From: Acidobacteriota bacterium
GTDB lineage: Bacteria > Actinomycetota > Acidimicrobiia > Acidimicrobiales > CADCSY01
DNA length: 42,820 bases
NCBI GenBank assembly: GCA_019510095.1
Contig: JAEKLB010000034.1
Location: 1-42,820, forward strand
Direction of reading: 5' to 3'
Shown here: positions 32,373 to 39,022 of the stretch, piece by piece
How positions within the stretch are numbered: the first letter of the stretch is position 1
Layout of the letters: each line of letters opens with the position of its first letter
Made by a program: the position numbers and the translations under genes
Notes under the pieces: model-generated
Database searches by the model: none
What the model saw: the letters and a program-made list of their open reading frames with translations, nothing else
Told to the model about the DNA's origin: nothing

Positions 32373-33149
32373 ATGCTCCTGGCCCTGCCGGTCGCCGCCC
32401 TCGGTCTCGCCGGCTGCCGCGACAACACCGTGCAGCTGACCTTCCGGCCGGCGGTGGGGACGGTGTACCGCTATGACGTCGTCGTTCACTCGGTGACCGA
32501 CACCGAGATCGAAGGCGCCGCCCCCGAGCACAAGGACACCAGGGTCGAGCTCACCGCGGTGCACACCGTGCTCGAACGCGGCCCCGACGGCGTGCTCGTA
32601 CGAGTGGCCGTCGGCGAGGCCGGTGCTCCGCCTGCCGAGTTCCTCGTCCGGTTCGACCAGGCTGCGCAGGTCCGCTCCGTACAGCCCGCCGCCGGCAACG
32701 CCGCCACCTCCCTGGGGTTGCCAGAGATCTTCCCGGCGGCGGCTGGCGCGCCGCCTCGCCGGCGCCTCGCACCGGGCGCCCGCTGGAGCATCGACGATCA
32801 GGTCAGGCTGCCGGGCGGCGACCAGACGACGCACCTACGTGGCCGCGGCCATCTCGTGGCCCTCCGCCGTGACGGAAGCCGCCGGATCGCCCGGCTGGCC
32901 ACGGACGCGACCATGCGGCTGCTCACCACGAGCCTCGGGACCGGCGGGAGCCTGGTGCTCGACGGCGAGCAACGGCTTCGTCAACAGTCGAGCTACGACC
33001 TCGAGGACGGTGCGCTGTGGCAGGCGACGACGGTGACGGCAGGAACGTTCGCCATCACCGTCCGCCCGCCTGGTCAGACCACCGGCGACGGGGTGCCCGG
33101 CACGTCGCGCGTGCGGGTGATGTCGACCACCACGCGCACGACCGGGTAG
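32373..33149 (+). CDS. Lipoprotein, function unknown
   Basis: A 258-residue exported lipoprotein with lipobox LGLAGC (Cys15 from the ATG at 32373). The mature part is beta-rich and resembles surface proteins that measure or buffer ligands: YRYDVVVHSVTDTEIE, VELTAVHTVLERGPDGVLV. No catalytic motif is seen and I do not recognise the family. From the ATG the signal peptide lacks the usual basic residues. The in-frame codons upstream encode IVPLRRARWRR, which would supply them, and begin with ATC at 32340 seven bases after a -10 box. The true start may therefore be that AUC codon. It converges on the LytR_C gene with ten bases between stops. Confidence 0.68.
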   Translation: MLLALPVAALGLAGCRDNTVQLTFRPAVGTVYRYDVVVHSVTDTEIEGAAPEHKDTRVELTAVHTVLERGPDGVLVRVAVGEAGAPPAEFLVRFDQAAQVRSVQPAAGNAATSLGLPEIFPAAAGAPPRRRLAPGARWSIDDQVRLPGGDQTTHLRGRGHLVALRRDGSRRIARLATDATMRLLTTSLGTGGSLVLDGEQRLRQQSSYDLEDGALWQATTVTAGTFAITVRPPGQTTGDGVPGTSRVRVMSTTTRTTG

Positions 33150-33159
33150 CGGTCGACCG

Positions 33160-33810
33160 CTACGGCGTGGAGGTCGGCGCCGAGCCGATGGTGCTCGACG
33201 TCGAGGTCCGCTTGGTCGTCGACGTCGACGTCGACTTCGGCGCGGTCGTCGTGCTCCCACCGCTCGACGAGCTCGGCGCGGCCACATCAGCCGCCACCAC
33301 CGCCAGCACCTGGGCGCCGGCGAGGTCGGCGACCGGCAATGCCGTCGGCAGCGGCGCAACCACCGGGCTCGGCTTGAGCAGGGCGGCAACCGCCCGGGCG
33401 TCGGCCTCGTAGCCCGGCGCGAAGTACACGGTGGAGGTGTTCACCGGCGCCTTGGTGTTGACCGGCGTCGCGGTGACGAAGTTCGACCCATTGAGCACCT
33501 CGGCGATCTTGCCCGCCGCCCCCTTGACGCCCGAGCCGTTGGCCACCAGGACCGTGACGTCGGCCGGGTCATGCGCAATCGGGATCGTCGATTCGGTCGT
33601 GCCACCAGTGGTGTTGCCGGTGACCGGGGTAGTCTCGGTGGCGTCCCCCGTGCCGGCGCTGATCGACGTGGCGGGCGAGCGGTCGCTGGCGTTCAGCAGG
33701 ACGATGCCGAGCACGACGGCCGCCACGATGAGGAGGACGCCCCGCGCCATCGCGCCGCTCGCCGACCTGCCGAACGACCCGTCGCCGGCAGCGTGTTGAC
33801 CCTTGCTCAT
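33160..33810 (-). CDS. Membrane-anchored LytR C-terminal domain protein
   Basis: A 216-residue single-pass protein. A basic cytoplasmic N-terminus is followed by a TM helix (ARGVLLIVAAVVLGIVLL, about 22-40) and a Thr/Gly-rich linker. The LytR_C domain carries VTVLVANGSGVKGAAGKIAE and VYFAPGYEADARAVAALL, and a Ser/Thr-rich tail closes the protein. LytR_C domains sit at the cell surface in actinobacteria; their function is not settled. It follows the DUF3263 gene, the same pair and order as Rv0430 and Rv0431 of Mycobacterium tuberculosis. The ATG at 33808-33810 has a GAAGGG ribosome-binding site. Confidence 0.85.
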   Translation of the reverse strand: MSKGQHAAGDGSFGRSASGAMARGVLLIVAAVVLGIVLLNASDRSPATSISAGTGDATETTPVTGNTTGGTTESTIPIAHDPADVTVLVANGSGVKGAAGKIAEVLNGSNFVTATPVNTKAPVNTSTVYFAPGYEADARAVAALLKPSPVVAPLPTALPVADLAGAQVLAVVAADVAAPSSSSGGSTTTAPKSTSTSTTKRTSTSSTIGSAPTSTP

Positions 33811-33898
33811 GGGCGCACCCTTCGGGCAGCGCACCATGAGCCACCGGCACTTCGTGCCGCCAAAAGCACTGTGCCTATGGTTCGCTCGCTGCGCTCGC

Positions 33899-34159
33899 TC
33901 ACTTGACCGAGGGGCGGCCGGCGGAGCGACCCTCGAATCGGGCCCTTCGGCGTTGGGCGCGGACACGTCGCAGGCGGAGCACCACGAGGGGATCGTAGGC
34001 GTGAGCGTCGCCCGAGTCGGTCAGATCGCCCAACAGGGCGTAGTACCGGGTGGCTGACAGGCCCAGCTCGGCCCGGATGGCCGCCTGCTTGGTGCCATCC
34101 CGCTGCCACCACGAACGCTCGAAGTCGAGGATGCGCCGATCCCGCTCCGACAGCCCCAT
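33899..34159 (-). CDS. DUF3263 protein
   Basis: An 86-residue basic protein that matches DUF3263: MGLSERDRRILDFERSWWQ, then KQAAIRAELGLSATRYYALLGDLTD, which reads as a winged or plain helix-turn-helix, and an Arg-rich tail (LRLRRVRAQRRRARF). It is probably DNA-binding, and its target is unknown. It is upstream of the LytR_C gene, as in mycobacteria. The 88 bases between them hold a GGCAC-TTC-GTGCC hairpin and a GCTCGCTGCGCTCGCTCAC low-complexity run. The ATG at 34157-34159 was chosen because the domain begins there. Confidence 0.85.
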   Translation of the reverse strand: MGLSERDRRILDFERSWWQRDGTKQAAIRAELGLSATRYYALLGDLTDSGDAHAYDPLVVLRLRRVRAQRRRARFEGRSAGRPSVK

Positions 34160-34233
34160 CGCCCGAGAGGTTGACGGTGTGGGACGGCCATTGCAAGGAC
34201 CCTCGGCCAAGCTTCCGCCAAGATGAGGACCAC

Positions 34234-34307
34234 GCCCGAGTAGCTCAGTTGGTCAGAGCAGCCGCCTTGTAAGCGGCAGGCCGTCGGTTCGACTCCGACC
34301 TCGGGCT
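34234..34307 (+). tRNA. tRNA-Thr (anticodon UGU)
   Basis: A 74-base cloverleaf: acceptor GCCCGAG/CTCGGGC, D stem GCTC/GAGC, anticodon stem GCCGC/GCGGC with loop CTTGTAA (anticodon TGT at 34268-34270), a five-base variable loop, and T arm GTCGG-TTCGACT-CCGAC. All stems pair fully. The CCA end is not encoded. Its 3' end is one base from the stop codon of the convergent sigH gene, so 3' processing and sigH termination share the same bases. Confidence 0.98.
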
Positions 34308-34308
34308 C

Positions 34309-34971
34309 TCAGACCGCCATGGCGGCGCGGTCGTCCTCGGCTTGCTCGGCGAGGTGGAGGTCGAGCTTGCGCTTGATGCGCTGGAGGGCGTTGTCGATCG
34401 ACTTGACCTGGCGGCCCAGCTCCTCGCCGATCTCCTGGTAGGTCTTGCCCTCGATGTAGAGCCGGAGGACGTCGACCTCGAGGCCCGACAGCGTGTCGGC
34501 CATGGCGCTCCGCATGGTGGCCAGGCGCTCGTTGGAGATGACCTGGTCAGCGGGATCGACGACGGCGTGGTTGTCGAGCAGGTCCTCGACCGGCCGCTCG
34601 TTGCCGTCGTCGCCGCTGCGCACAGCCGAGATCGACACGTACTGGTTGAGCGGCTGGTGCTTGTGCCGGGTCGCGGTCTTGATGGCGGTGATGATCTGCC
34701 GGGTGATGCAGAGCTCGGCGAAGGCCCGGAACGAGGCCTGCCGCTCGACCTGGTAGTCCCGGATCGCCTTGTACAGGCCGATCAGCGCCTCCTGATGGAT
34801 GTCCTCGGCGTCCCCGCCGACCAGGAAGTAGCCCCGCCCCTTGGCCCGAACGAACCGGCGGTAGCGGTCGATGAGGGCGAGCTGGGCATCCTGGTCGCCG
34901 GACTGGGCCAGGACCGCCAGCTCGTCGTCGGTCATCTCGGTGAGGGGAACGGCAGTGAAGCGAAAGGGCAT
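34309..34971 (-). CDS. sigH: Sigma-70 family factor of the Bacillus SigH (Spo0H) type
   Basis: A 220-residue sigma factor. The core LVGGDAEDIHQEALIGLYKA, then SFRAFAELCITRQIITAIK, then TATRHKHQPLNQYVSIS, is very close to Bacillus SigH. Region 4 is LSGLEVDVLRLYIEGKTYQE and GEELGRQVKSIDNALQRIKRK. In Bacillus it serves the transition to stationary phase and sporulation; the regulon here is unknown. The ATG at 34969-34971 was chosen because AGGAG lies seven bases upstream; an extra 17 in-frame residues upstream are less likely. A SigH-type promoter (35067-35093) precedes it, which suggests self-activation. It sits after rlmB, as in Bacillus. Confidence 0.92.
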   Translation of the reverse strand: MPFRFTAVPLTEMTDDELAVLAQSGDQDAQLALIDRYRRFVRAKGRGYFLVGGDAEDIHQEALIGLYKAIRDYQVERQASFRAFAELCITRQIITAIKTATRHKHQPLNQYVSISAVRSGDDGNERPVEDLLDNHAVVDPADQVISNERLATMRSAMADTLSGLEVDVLRLYIEGKTYQEIGEELGRQVKSIDNALQRIKRKLDLHLAEQAEDDRAAMAV

Positions 34972-35066
34972 CGGACGCTCCTGAGTGTGACGGAAGGTAT
35001 GGCTCGGAGTGACTATGCACACTCTGCGTCACCGGACTAGTCATTGTCAATGCCCGAGCGCCGGAA

Positions 35067-35093
35067 ATTCTGCACGGCGCCGCCATCTCCTGC
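35067..35093 (-). promoter_or_regulatory. Candidate SigH-type promoter of sigH
   Basis: On the minus strand GCAGGAGAT, an 11-base spacer and GCAGAAT match the Bacillus SigH consensus (RnAGGAwWW, 11-12 bases, RnnGAAT) at all but one position. A transcript from here would have a leader of about 85-90 bases before the sigH ATG. Confidence 0.5.
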
Positions 35094-35120
35094 TTGTTTG
35101 GACGTGTTTCTCACATTTTG

Positions 35121-35978
35121 TCAGGCCCGTCGGCGGGTGACCTCGTAGCACGCCAGGGCACCCGCACTAGCCACATTGAGCGATGCCAGCCGGCCCCGAA
35201 TGGGAATGGCCACCAGCAGATCGCAACGGGCCCGGGTCAGCCGGCCCAGGCCCGACCCCTCCGCGCCCAGCACCAGCGCCAGTGGCTGGTCGGCCACCGC
35301 CAGCCCGAACAGGGGGGCCTCGCCGGCCTCGTCGAGACCGACGACCCAGACGCCGAGCTCCTTGGCCCGGGCCAGCGCGGCGGGCATGCCGCTCACGAGG
35401 GCGATGTCGAGGTGCTCGATGGCGCCGGCGGCAGCCTTGGCCACCGTCGGGGTCACGTGGGCGGCTCGGTGGCGGGGCAGCAGCACACCAGACACCCCGG
35501 CGCACTCGGCGGTGCGGAGGAGCGCACCAAGGTTCTGCGGGTCAGTGATGCCGTCGAGGGCGAGCAGGAACGGCGGCTGGCCATCGCGACCCCGCCGGCA
35601 CAGGGTGTCGAGGTCGGCGTCGCGCAGCGGGGCGGCCTTGGCCAGCACGCCCTGGGGCGCCTCCGAACGAGCCTGACCTTCGAGGGTCGCCCGGGGCACC
35701 CGCCGGACCCGGGTGCGCGACTCGGCGGCCAGCTCCTCGATCTCCTCGATGATCGGGGCCGGATCGAGGTCGTCGGCCAGGACGACCTCCTTGACCCGCC
35801 GCCGGCCGGCGAGCAACAGCTCACGAACGGCCTGGCGGCCCTCCACCTGCTCGCCGCCGAGCCCGCGCTCGGGCGCCGGGCGTCGGGCGTCGGGCGGTTG
35901 CCGGCTGCTGCCGGCGCGGCCGCCCGGGGGTCGACCAGCGCCGGGCTTCAGCGGTCGACGAGGGCGATCGCCCAACAC
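35121..35978 (-). CDS. rlmB: 23S rRNA (guanosine(2251)-2'-O)-methyltransferase RlmB
   Basis: A 285-residue SpoU-family (SPOUT) methyltransferase. About 45 disordered Arg/Gly/Pro-rich residues come first, then EQVEGRQAVRELLLAGRRRV of the substrate-binding domain. The three SPOUT motifs follow: NLGALLRTAECAGVSGV, LALVLGAEGSGLGRLTR and IPIRGRLASLNVASAGALA. The GTG at 35976-35978 overlaps ispF by 31 bases and has a GGAGAGGGGG ribosome-binding site, so the genes are coupled. The cysS gene that usually lies between ispF and rlmB is absent. Other SpoU members share these motifs, so the exact rRNA site is inferred from context. Confidence 0.88.
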   Translation of the reverse strand: MLGDRPRRPLKPGAGRPPGGRAGSSRQPPDARRPAPERGLGGEQVEGRQAVRELLLAGRRRVKEVVLADDLDPAPIIEEIEELAAESRTRVRRVPRATLEGQARSEAPQGVLAKAAPLRDADLDTLCRRGRDGQPPFLLALDGITDPQNLGALLRTAECAGVSGVLLPRHRAAHVTPTVAKAAAGAIEHLDIALVSGMPAALARAKELGVWVVGLDEAGEAPLFGLAVADQPLALVLGAEGSGLGRLTRARCDLLVAIPIRGRLASLNVASAGALACYEVTRRRA

Positions 35979-36412
35979 GCCACCCCCTCTCCCCGTCCCA
36001 GGGCACCCAGGCCCTCGGCCCGCTTGCCCTTCACCGTCACCGGCGCGCCGACGACCTCCGAGAGGAAGTCCTGCACGGCTGCCCGCCTGGGCGCCAGCTT
36101 CGGCTGCTCGAGCACCACCGTGCAATCGACGTTGGTCACCGACCACCCGGCGTCGGCCAGCATCGCCACCGCCGCGGCCAGCAGGCGCATGCTGTTGGCG
36201 CCTCGCCACCGCTCGTCGGTGTCCGGGAAGTGCTCGCCGATGTCGCCCAGGCCGGCTGCGCCCAGCAGCGCGTCGGTGACGGCGTGGGCGATGGCATCGG
36301 CGTCACTGTGACCGGCCAGCCCCCGCTCGCCCTCGAAGGTGACGCCCCCGAGCACCAGCGGCCGGTCGTCGTCGGCAAACGGATGGACGTCGAACCCGAG
36401 ACCGACTCTCAT
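35948..36412 (-). CDS. ispF: 2-C-methyl-D-erythritol 2,4-cyclodiphosphate synthase IspF
   Basis: A 154-residue enzyme of the MEP isoprenoid pathway, full length. Metal ligands lie in GLGFDVHPF and LAGHSDADAIAHAVTDALLG. The end is VKGKRAEGLGALGRGEGVAC, the usual KxTTxEGLG-type loop with a changed middle. It makes the cyclodiphosphate from the IspE product. It overlaps ispD by four bases (ATGA) and rlmB by 31 bases, so ispD-ispF-rlmB form one coupled unit. Confidence 0.95.
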   Translation of the reverse strand: MRVGLGFDVHPFADDDRPLVLGGVTFEGERGLAGHSDADAIAHAVTDALLGAAGLGDIGEHFPDTDERWRGANSMRLLAAAVAMLADAGWSVTNVDCTVVLEQPKLAPRRAAVQDFLSEVVGAPVTVKGKRAEGLGALGRGEGVACWAIALVDR

Positions 36413-37038
36413 CGAACGGCCTGCTCGAGCCGGGCCAGATCGGCGGGCTCGGTGAGCTTGAGGTTGCGGGAGTCGCCGGCCACGACCACGACGGTGCCGC
36501 CGAGCCGCTCCACCAGGGCAGCGTCGTCGGTCGCATCGCTGGCGGTGGCGTGGGCCGCCCGCAGGGCAGTGGCCGCGAAGGCCTGAGGCGTCTGCACGAA
36601 CACGAGCCTGTCGCGGGCGAGCGTCTCGACCACGCGATCCCCCTCGACCAGCTTCACCGTGTCGGTGACCGGGACGGCGGGCACCGCGCCAGAGGCGCCG
36701 GCTCGCACGGCGGCGACCACCGCTCGGAACAGGTCGGCCGACGCAGCGGGGCGGGCGGCGTCGTGGACGACGATCACCTCGGCGTCATCGGGCACCAGCG
36801 CGAGACCGGCCCGCACCGAGGCGGAGCGCGTCGCGCCGCCGGCGACGACCGCGTCGGCACCCGGCTCGTCACGATCGGCCTCACCGGCCGGCAGGACCAC
36901 CACCACCCCGTCGGCGACGGACCGGGCCGCCCCGATCGACCAGTCGAGCACCCGTCGCCCGGCCAGCAGCTCGAGGTGCTTGGGGCCGCCGAACCGCTCG
37001 CCCCGGCCGGCAGCCACGATCACCACCCACACCGCCAT
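36409..37038 (-). CDS. ispD: 2-C-methyl-D-erythritol 4-phosphate cytidylyltransferase IspD
   Basis: A 209-residue nucleotidyltransferase. VVIVAAGRGERFGGPKH is the GxGxRxGxxxPK CTP loop. VVHDAARPAASADLFR is the metal and substrate segment, and VTDTVKLVEGDRVVETLAR with VFVQTPQAF completes the site. It makes CDP-methylerythritol in the MEP pathway. The ATG at 37036-37038 has an AAAGGG ribosome-binding site. It leads the ispD-ispF-rlmB unit and diverges from the broken Crp-family gene across 71 bases. Confidence 0.95.
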   Translation of the reverse strand: MAVWVVIVAAGRGERFGGPKHLELLAGRRVLDWSIGAARSVADGVVVVLPAGEADRDEPGADAVVAGGATRSASVRAGLALVPDDAEVIVVHDAARPAASADLFRAVVAAVRAGASGAVPAVPVTDTVKLVEGDRVVETLARDRLVFVQTPQAFAATALRAAHATASDATDDAALVERLGGTVVVVAGDSRNLKLTEPADLARLEQAVR

Positions 37039-37094
37039 CTGCTGCCCTTTCGCGTCGTGGAGTCATGACGAGACATGTGTCACACCAGCCGGCC

Positions 37095-37100
37095 TAGCAT
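37095..37100 (+). promoter_or_regulatory. Candidate leaderless -10 box (TAGCAT)
   Basis: TAGCAT ends nine bases before the ATG of the Crp-family gene at 37110, with no ribosome-binding site. Confidence 0.4.
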
Positions 37101-37109
37101 CGCGGGCTC

Positions 37110-37769
37110 ATGGTCGATCGGGAGACGCTTGCACAGGCGGACCTGCTCGGCGCATTCGGTCCCGAGGCGCTCGACCGACTGCTGGCCGCCTCGGGCGACC
37201 GCACCATGCGCCGCAACGACGTGCTGTTCCAGCAGGGAGACCCGGCCAACGAGGTCTACGTGGTGCGCTCCGGCCGGATCGCGGTCGGCACCCGTTCGGC
37301 TGACGGCCGGGACTCGGTGATCAAGATCATGGAGCGGGGCGACATCTTCGGCGAGATGCCGCTCTTCGACGGGCTGGGTCGGTCGGCCGACGCCCGGGCG
37401 CTCGAGCCGACCACGATCCTCGTGATCCCCTACAGCGTCGTCCGGTCGGAGATCGAGGCCGATCCCAACCTGCTGTGAGCCGTGGTCGACCTCCTCTCCC
37501 GCCGCATCCGGTTGATCGACGCCGCCCTGGCCGACGCCGTGTTCCTCGACGTCACCGGGCGCACCGCCAAGCGGCTGCTCGAGCTGGCAGGCGAGCAGGA
37601 CGAGTTCCAGCTCCCGATCACCCAGGAGGAGCTGGCCGGGCTGGCCGGCGCATCGCGGGAACGGGTCAACAAGGCCCTCGCCTCGTTCATCCGCCTCGGG
37701 TGGATCGCCCAGGACGGCCGCCGCTACCGCATCACGAACCGGGCGGAGCTCACCCAGCGCGCTCGGTAG
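37110..37769 (+). pseudogene. Crp/Fnr family regulator interrupted by one in-frame TGA
   Basis: Residues 1-122 form a cyclic-nucleotide-binding-type domain (VLFQQGDPANEVYVVRSGRI, GDIFGEMPLFDGLGRSADA). They end at TGA 37476-37478. The same frame then continues without a shift through AVVDLLSRRIRLIDAALADA (dimer helix), FLDVTGRTAKRLLELAG and the helix-turn-helix QEELAGLAGASRERVNKAL to a stop at 37769. The whole is 219 codons, the normal length for a Crp protein. Related actinobacterial regulators usually have Trp (TGG) at the TGA position, so one base change explains it. A GTG at 37482 could start a separate DNA-binding half. True pseudogene, sequence error or readthrough are all possible. Confidence 0.8.
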
Positions 37770-37836
37770 GGAGGGGCACGCAGGCCTTCCTTGGGTGATT
37801 GCTGATTCGTCGGACCGGGGAAAAAGGCTCCGCATG

Positions 37837-37907
37837 ACGGGTCGGGGCGACAGCCCGGAGCGGCGATCGAGCCGCTGGTGCGCGAGCCCCGGCCCGTCGA
37901 GTCGCCC
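37837..37907. other. Structured element between the Crp gene and disA
   Basis: ACGGGTCGGGGC (37837-37848) pairs with 37886-37897 as a 12-bp stem with one wobble on the plus-strand RNA. A 10 by 9 internal loop and an inner AGCGGC/GCCGCT hairpin sit inside. A second pairing, GGGCGAC (37845-37851) with GTCGCCC (37901-37907), excludes the first. On the minus strand a GGCTC...GAGCCTTTTT pair could terminate disA. The whole 171-base gap holds no gene I can see. It may be a two-way terminator or a small RNA. Confidence 0.4.
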
Positions 37908-37940
37908 TCGGTGCCGGACCCCATCCGTGACGTGACCTGA

Positions 37941-39008
37941 CTACGAGTATCGATCGAGGATGCTCGTCTCGGCCAGCCTCGCCAGCCCCTCCTTGATGGC
38001 GCGGGCGCGCGTGCCACCAACGTCCTTGACGTCGTCGAGATCGTCGATGGTGGCCCGCATCACCTTCTGGAGGGTGCCGAACCGGGCCACGATGTTCTCG
38101 ATCACCGGTTCGGGGAGCCGCGGCACCTTTGCCAGCAGGCGGAAGCCGCGTGCGGTGAGGTTGAGATCGAGGTCGGTGCCTGGCAGGTGCAGGGCATGGG
38201 CCACCTGCTTCAGATCGAGCAACTCGTCGGTGCTCAGCTCCGACAGGGCGTTGAGCGCGTCGGCGACGCGCCACTCCCCGGACTCCGACACGTAGTCGCG
38301 CATCACCAGCCGGCGATCGACGTCGACACCGCCCATCAGCTCCTCGAGCTGCAGGCGCACCAGGCGCCCGTCGTTGCCGAGCTCGACGATGTAACCCTCG
38401 ACCTCCTCGGCGATGCGGCGCACCATCTCGGTTCGCTGTAGCACGGTCACCACGTCGCGCAACGTGACCAGATCCTCGATCTCCAAGGCGGACAGCGACC
38501 CCGACACGGTGTCGAGCCGGGTGCGGTAGCGCTCGAGCGTCGAGAGCGCCTGGTTGGCCCGGTTCAGCAAGCGCGGGATGGGCTCGAGCGGGTGCTTCTC
38601 GTCGCCGACGTAGACGGCGATGACCTGCTGGTCCTCCGACACGGTGATCACCGGGACCGGGATCGAGCGGGCCACCCGCTCGCCGGTGCGGTGACGGGTG
38701 CCGGTCTCCGACGTCGGGACGTTGGGGTTCGGCACCAGGTGCACGTTGGCCCGGGCGATGCGACTGGCATCGGGGGCGAGGATGATGGCGCCGTCCATCT
38801 TGGCCAGCTCCGACAGCCGCTGTGGGCTGAACGCGGCGTCGAGGAGGAAGCCACCCGAGCAGATGTTGAGCACCTCGGGGCCATCACCAACCACGACCAG
38901 CGCGCCCATGCCGCCGCCGAGGATGCGCTCGAGACCTTCGCGCAGCGGGGTGCCGGGCGCCACCGCCGCCAACGCGTCCAGCATGGACACACTCCGGCGG
39001 GGGGCCAT
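37941..39008 (-). CDS. disA: Diadenylate cyclase DisA (DNA integrity scanning protein)
   Basis: A 355-residue octameric enzyme that makes c-di-AMP from two ATP and scans DNA for branched structures. The DAC domain carries DGA (72-74) and RHRT (105-108). A helical middle domain follows, and the C-terminus has a helix-hairpin-helix DNA-binding end (FGTLQKVMRATIDDLDDVKD, VGGTRARAIKEGL). The ATG at 39006-39008 lies 11 bases after the radA stop, with TAGCCT eight bases upstream, so it may be transcribed both with radA and from its own leaderless promoter. RadA is a known inhibitor of DisA, consistent with the pairing. Confidence 0.95.
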   Translation of the reverse strand: MAPRRSVSMLDALAAVAPGTPLREGLERILGGGMGALVVVGDGPEVLNICSGGFLLDAAFSPQRLSELAKMDGAIILAPDASRIARANVHLVPNPNVPTSETGTRHRTGERVARSIPVPVITVSEDQQVIAVYVGDEKHPLEPIPRLLNRANQALSTLERYRTRLDTVSGSLSALEIEDLVTLRDVVTVLQRTEMVRRIAEEVEGYIVELGNDGRLVRLQLEELMGGVDVDRRLVMRDYVSESGEWRVADALNALSELSTDELLDLKQVAHALHLPGTDLDLNLTARGFRLLAKVPRLPEPVIENIVARFGTLQKVMRATIDDLDDVKDVGGTRARAIKEGLARLAETSILDRYS

Positions 39009-39016
39009 GACGAGAG

Positions 39017-39022
39017 AGGCTA
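39017..39022 (-). promoter_or_regulatory. Candidate leaderless -10 box (TAGCCT) of disA
   Basis: On the minus strand TAGCCT ends eight bases before the disA ATG, and its TAG is the radA stop codon. It may be coincidence, since TAG supplies half the motif. Confidence 0.35.

Noticed and set aside
33846-33898. GGCAC-TTC-GTGCC hairpin and GCTCGCTGCGCTCGCTCAC run after the DUF3263 gene
   Set aside because: The stem is five pairs without a T tract, and the run is a low-complexity pattern common in high-GC genomes.
37476-37478. TGA decoded as Trp through an alternative genetic code
   Set aside because: Many genes in the window end in TGA, including disrupted overlaps of the ATGA type, so TGA is a normal stop here.
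37801-37940. A possible c-di-AMP riboswitch next to disA
   Set aside because: GACCGGGGAAAAAGG looks faintly like ydaO-type conserved bases, but the other conserved blocks are missing and no gene lies downstream in sense.
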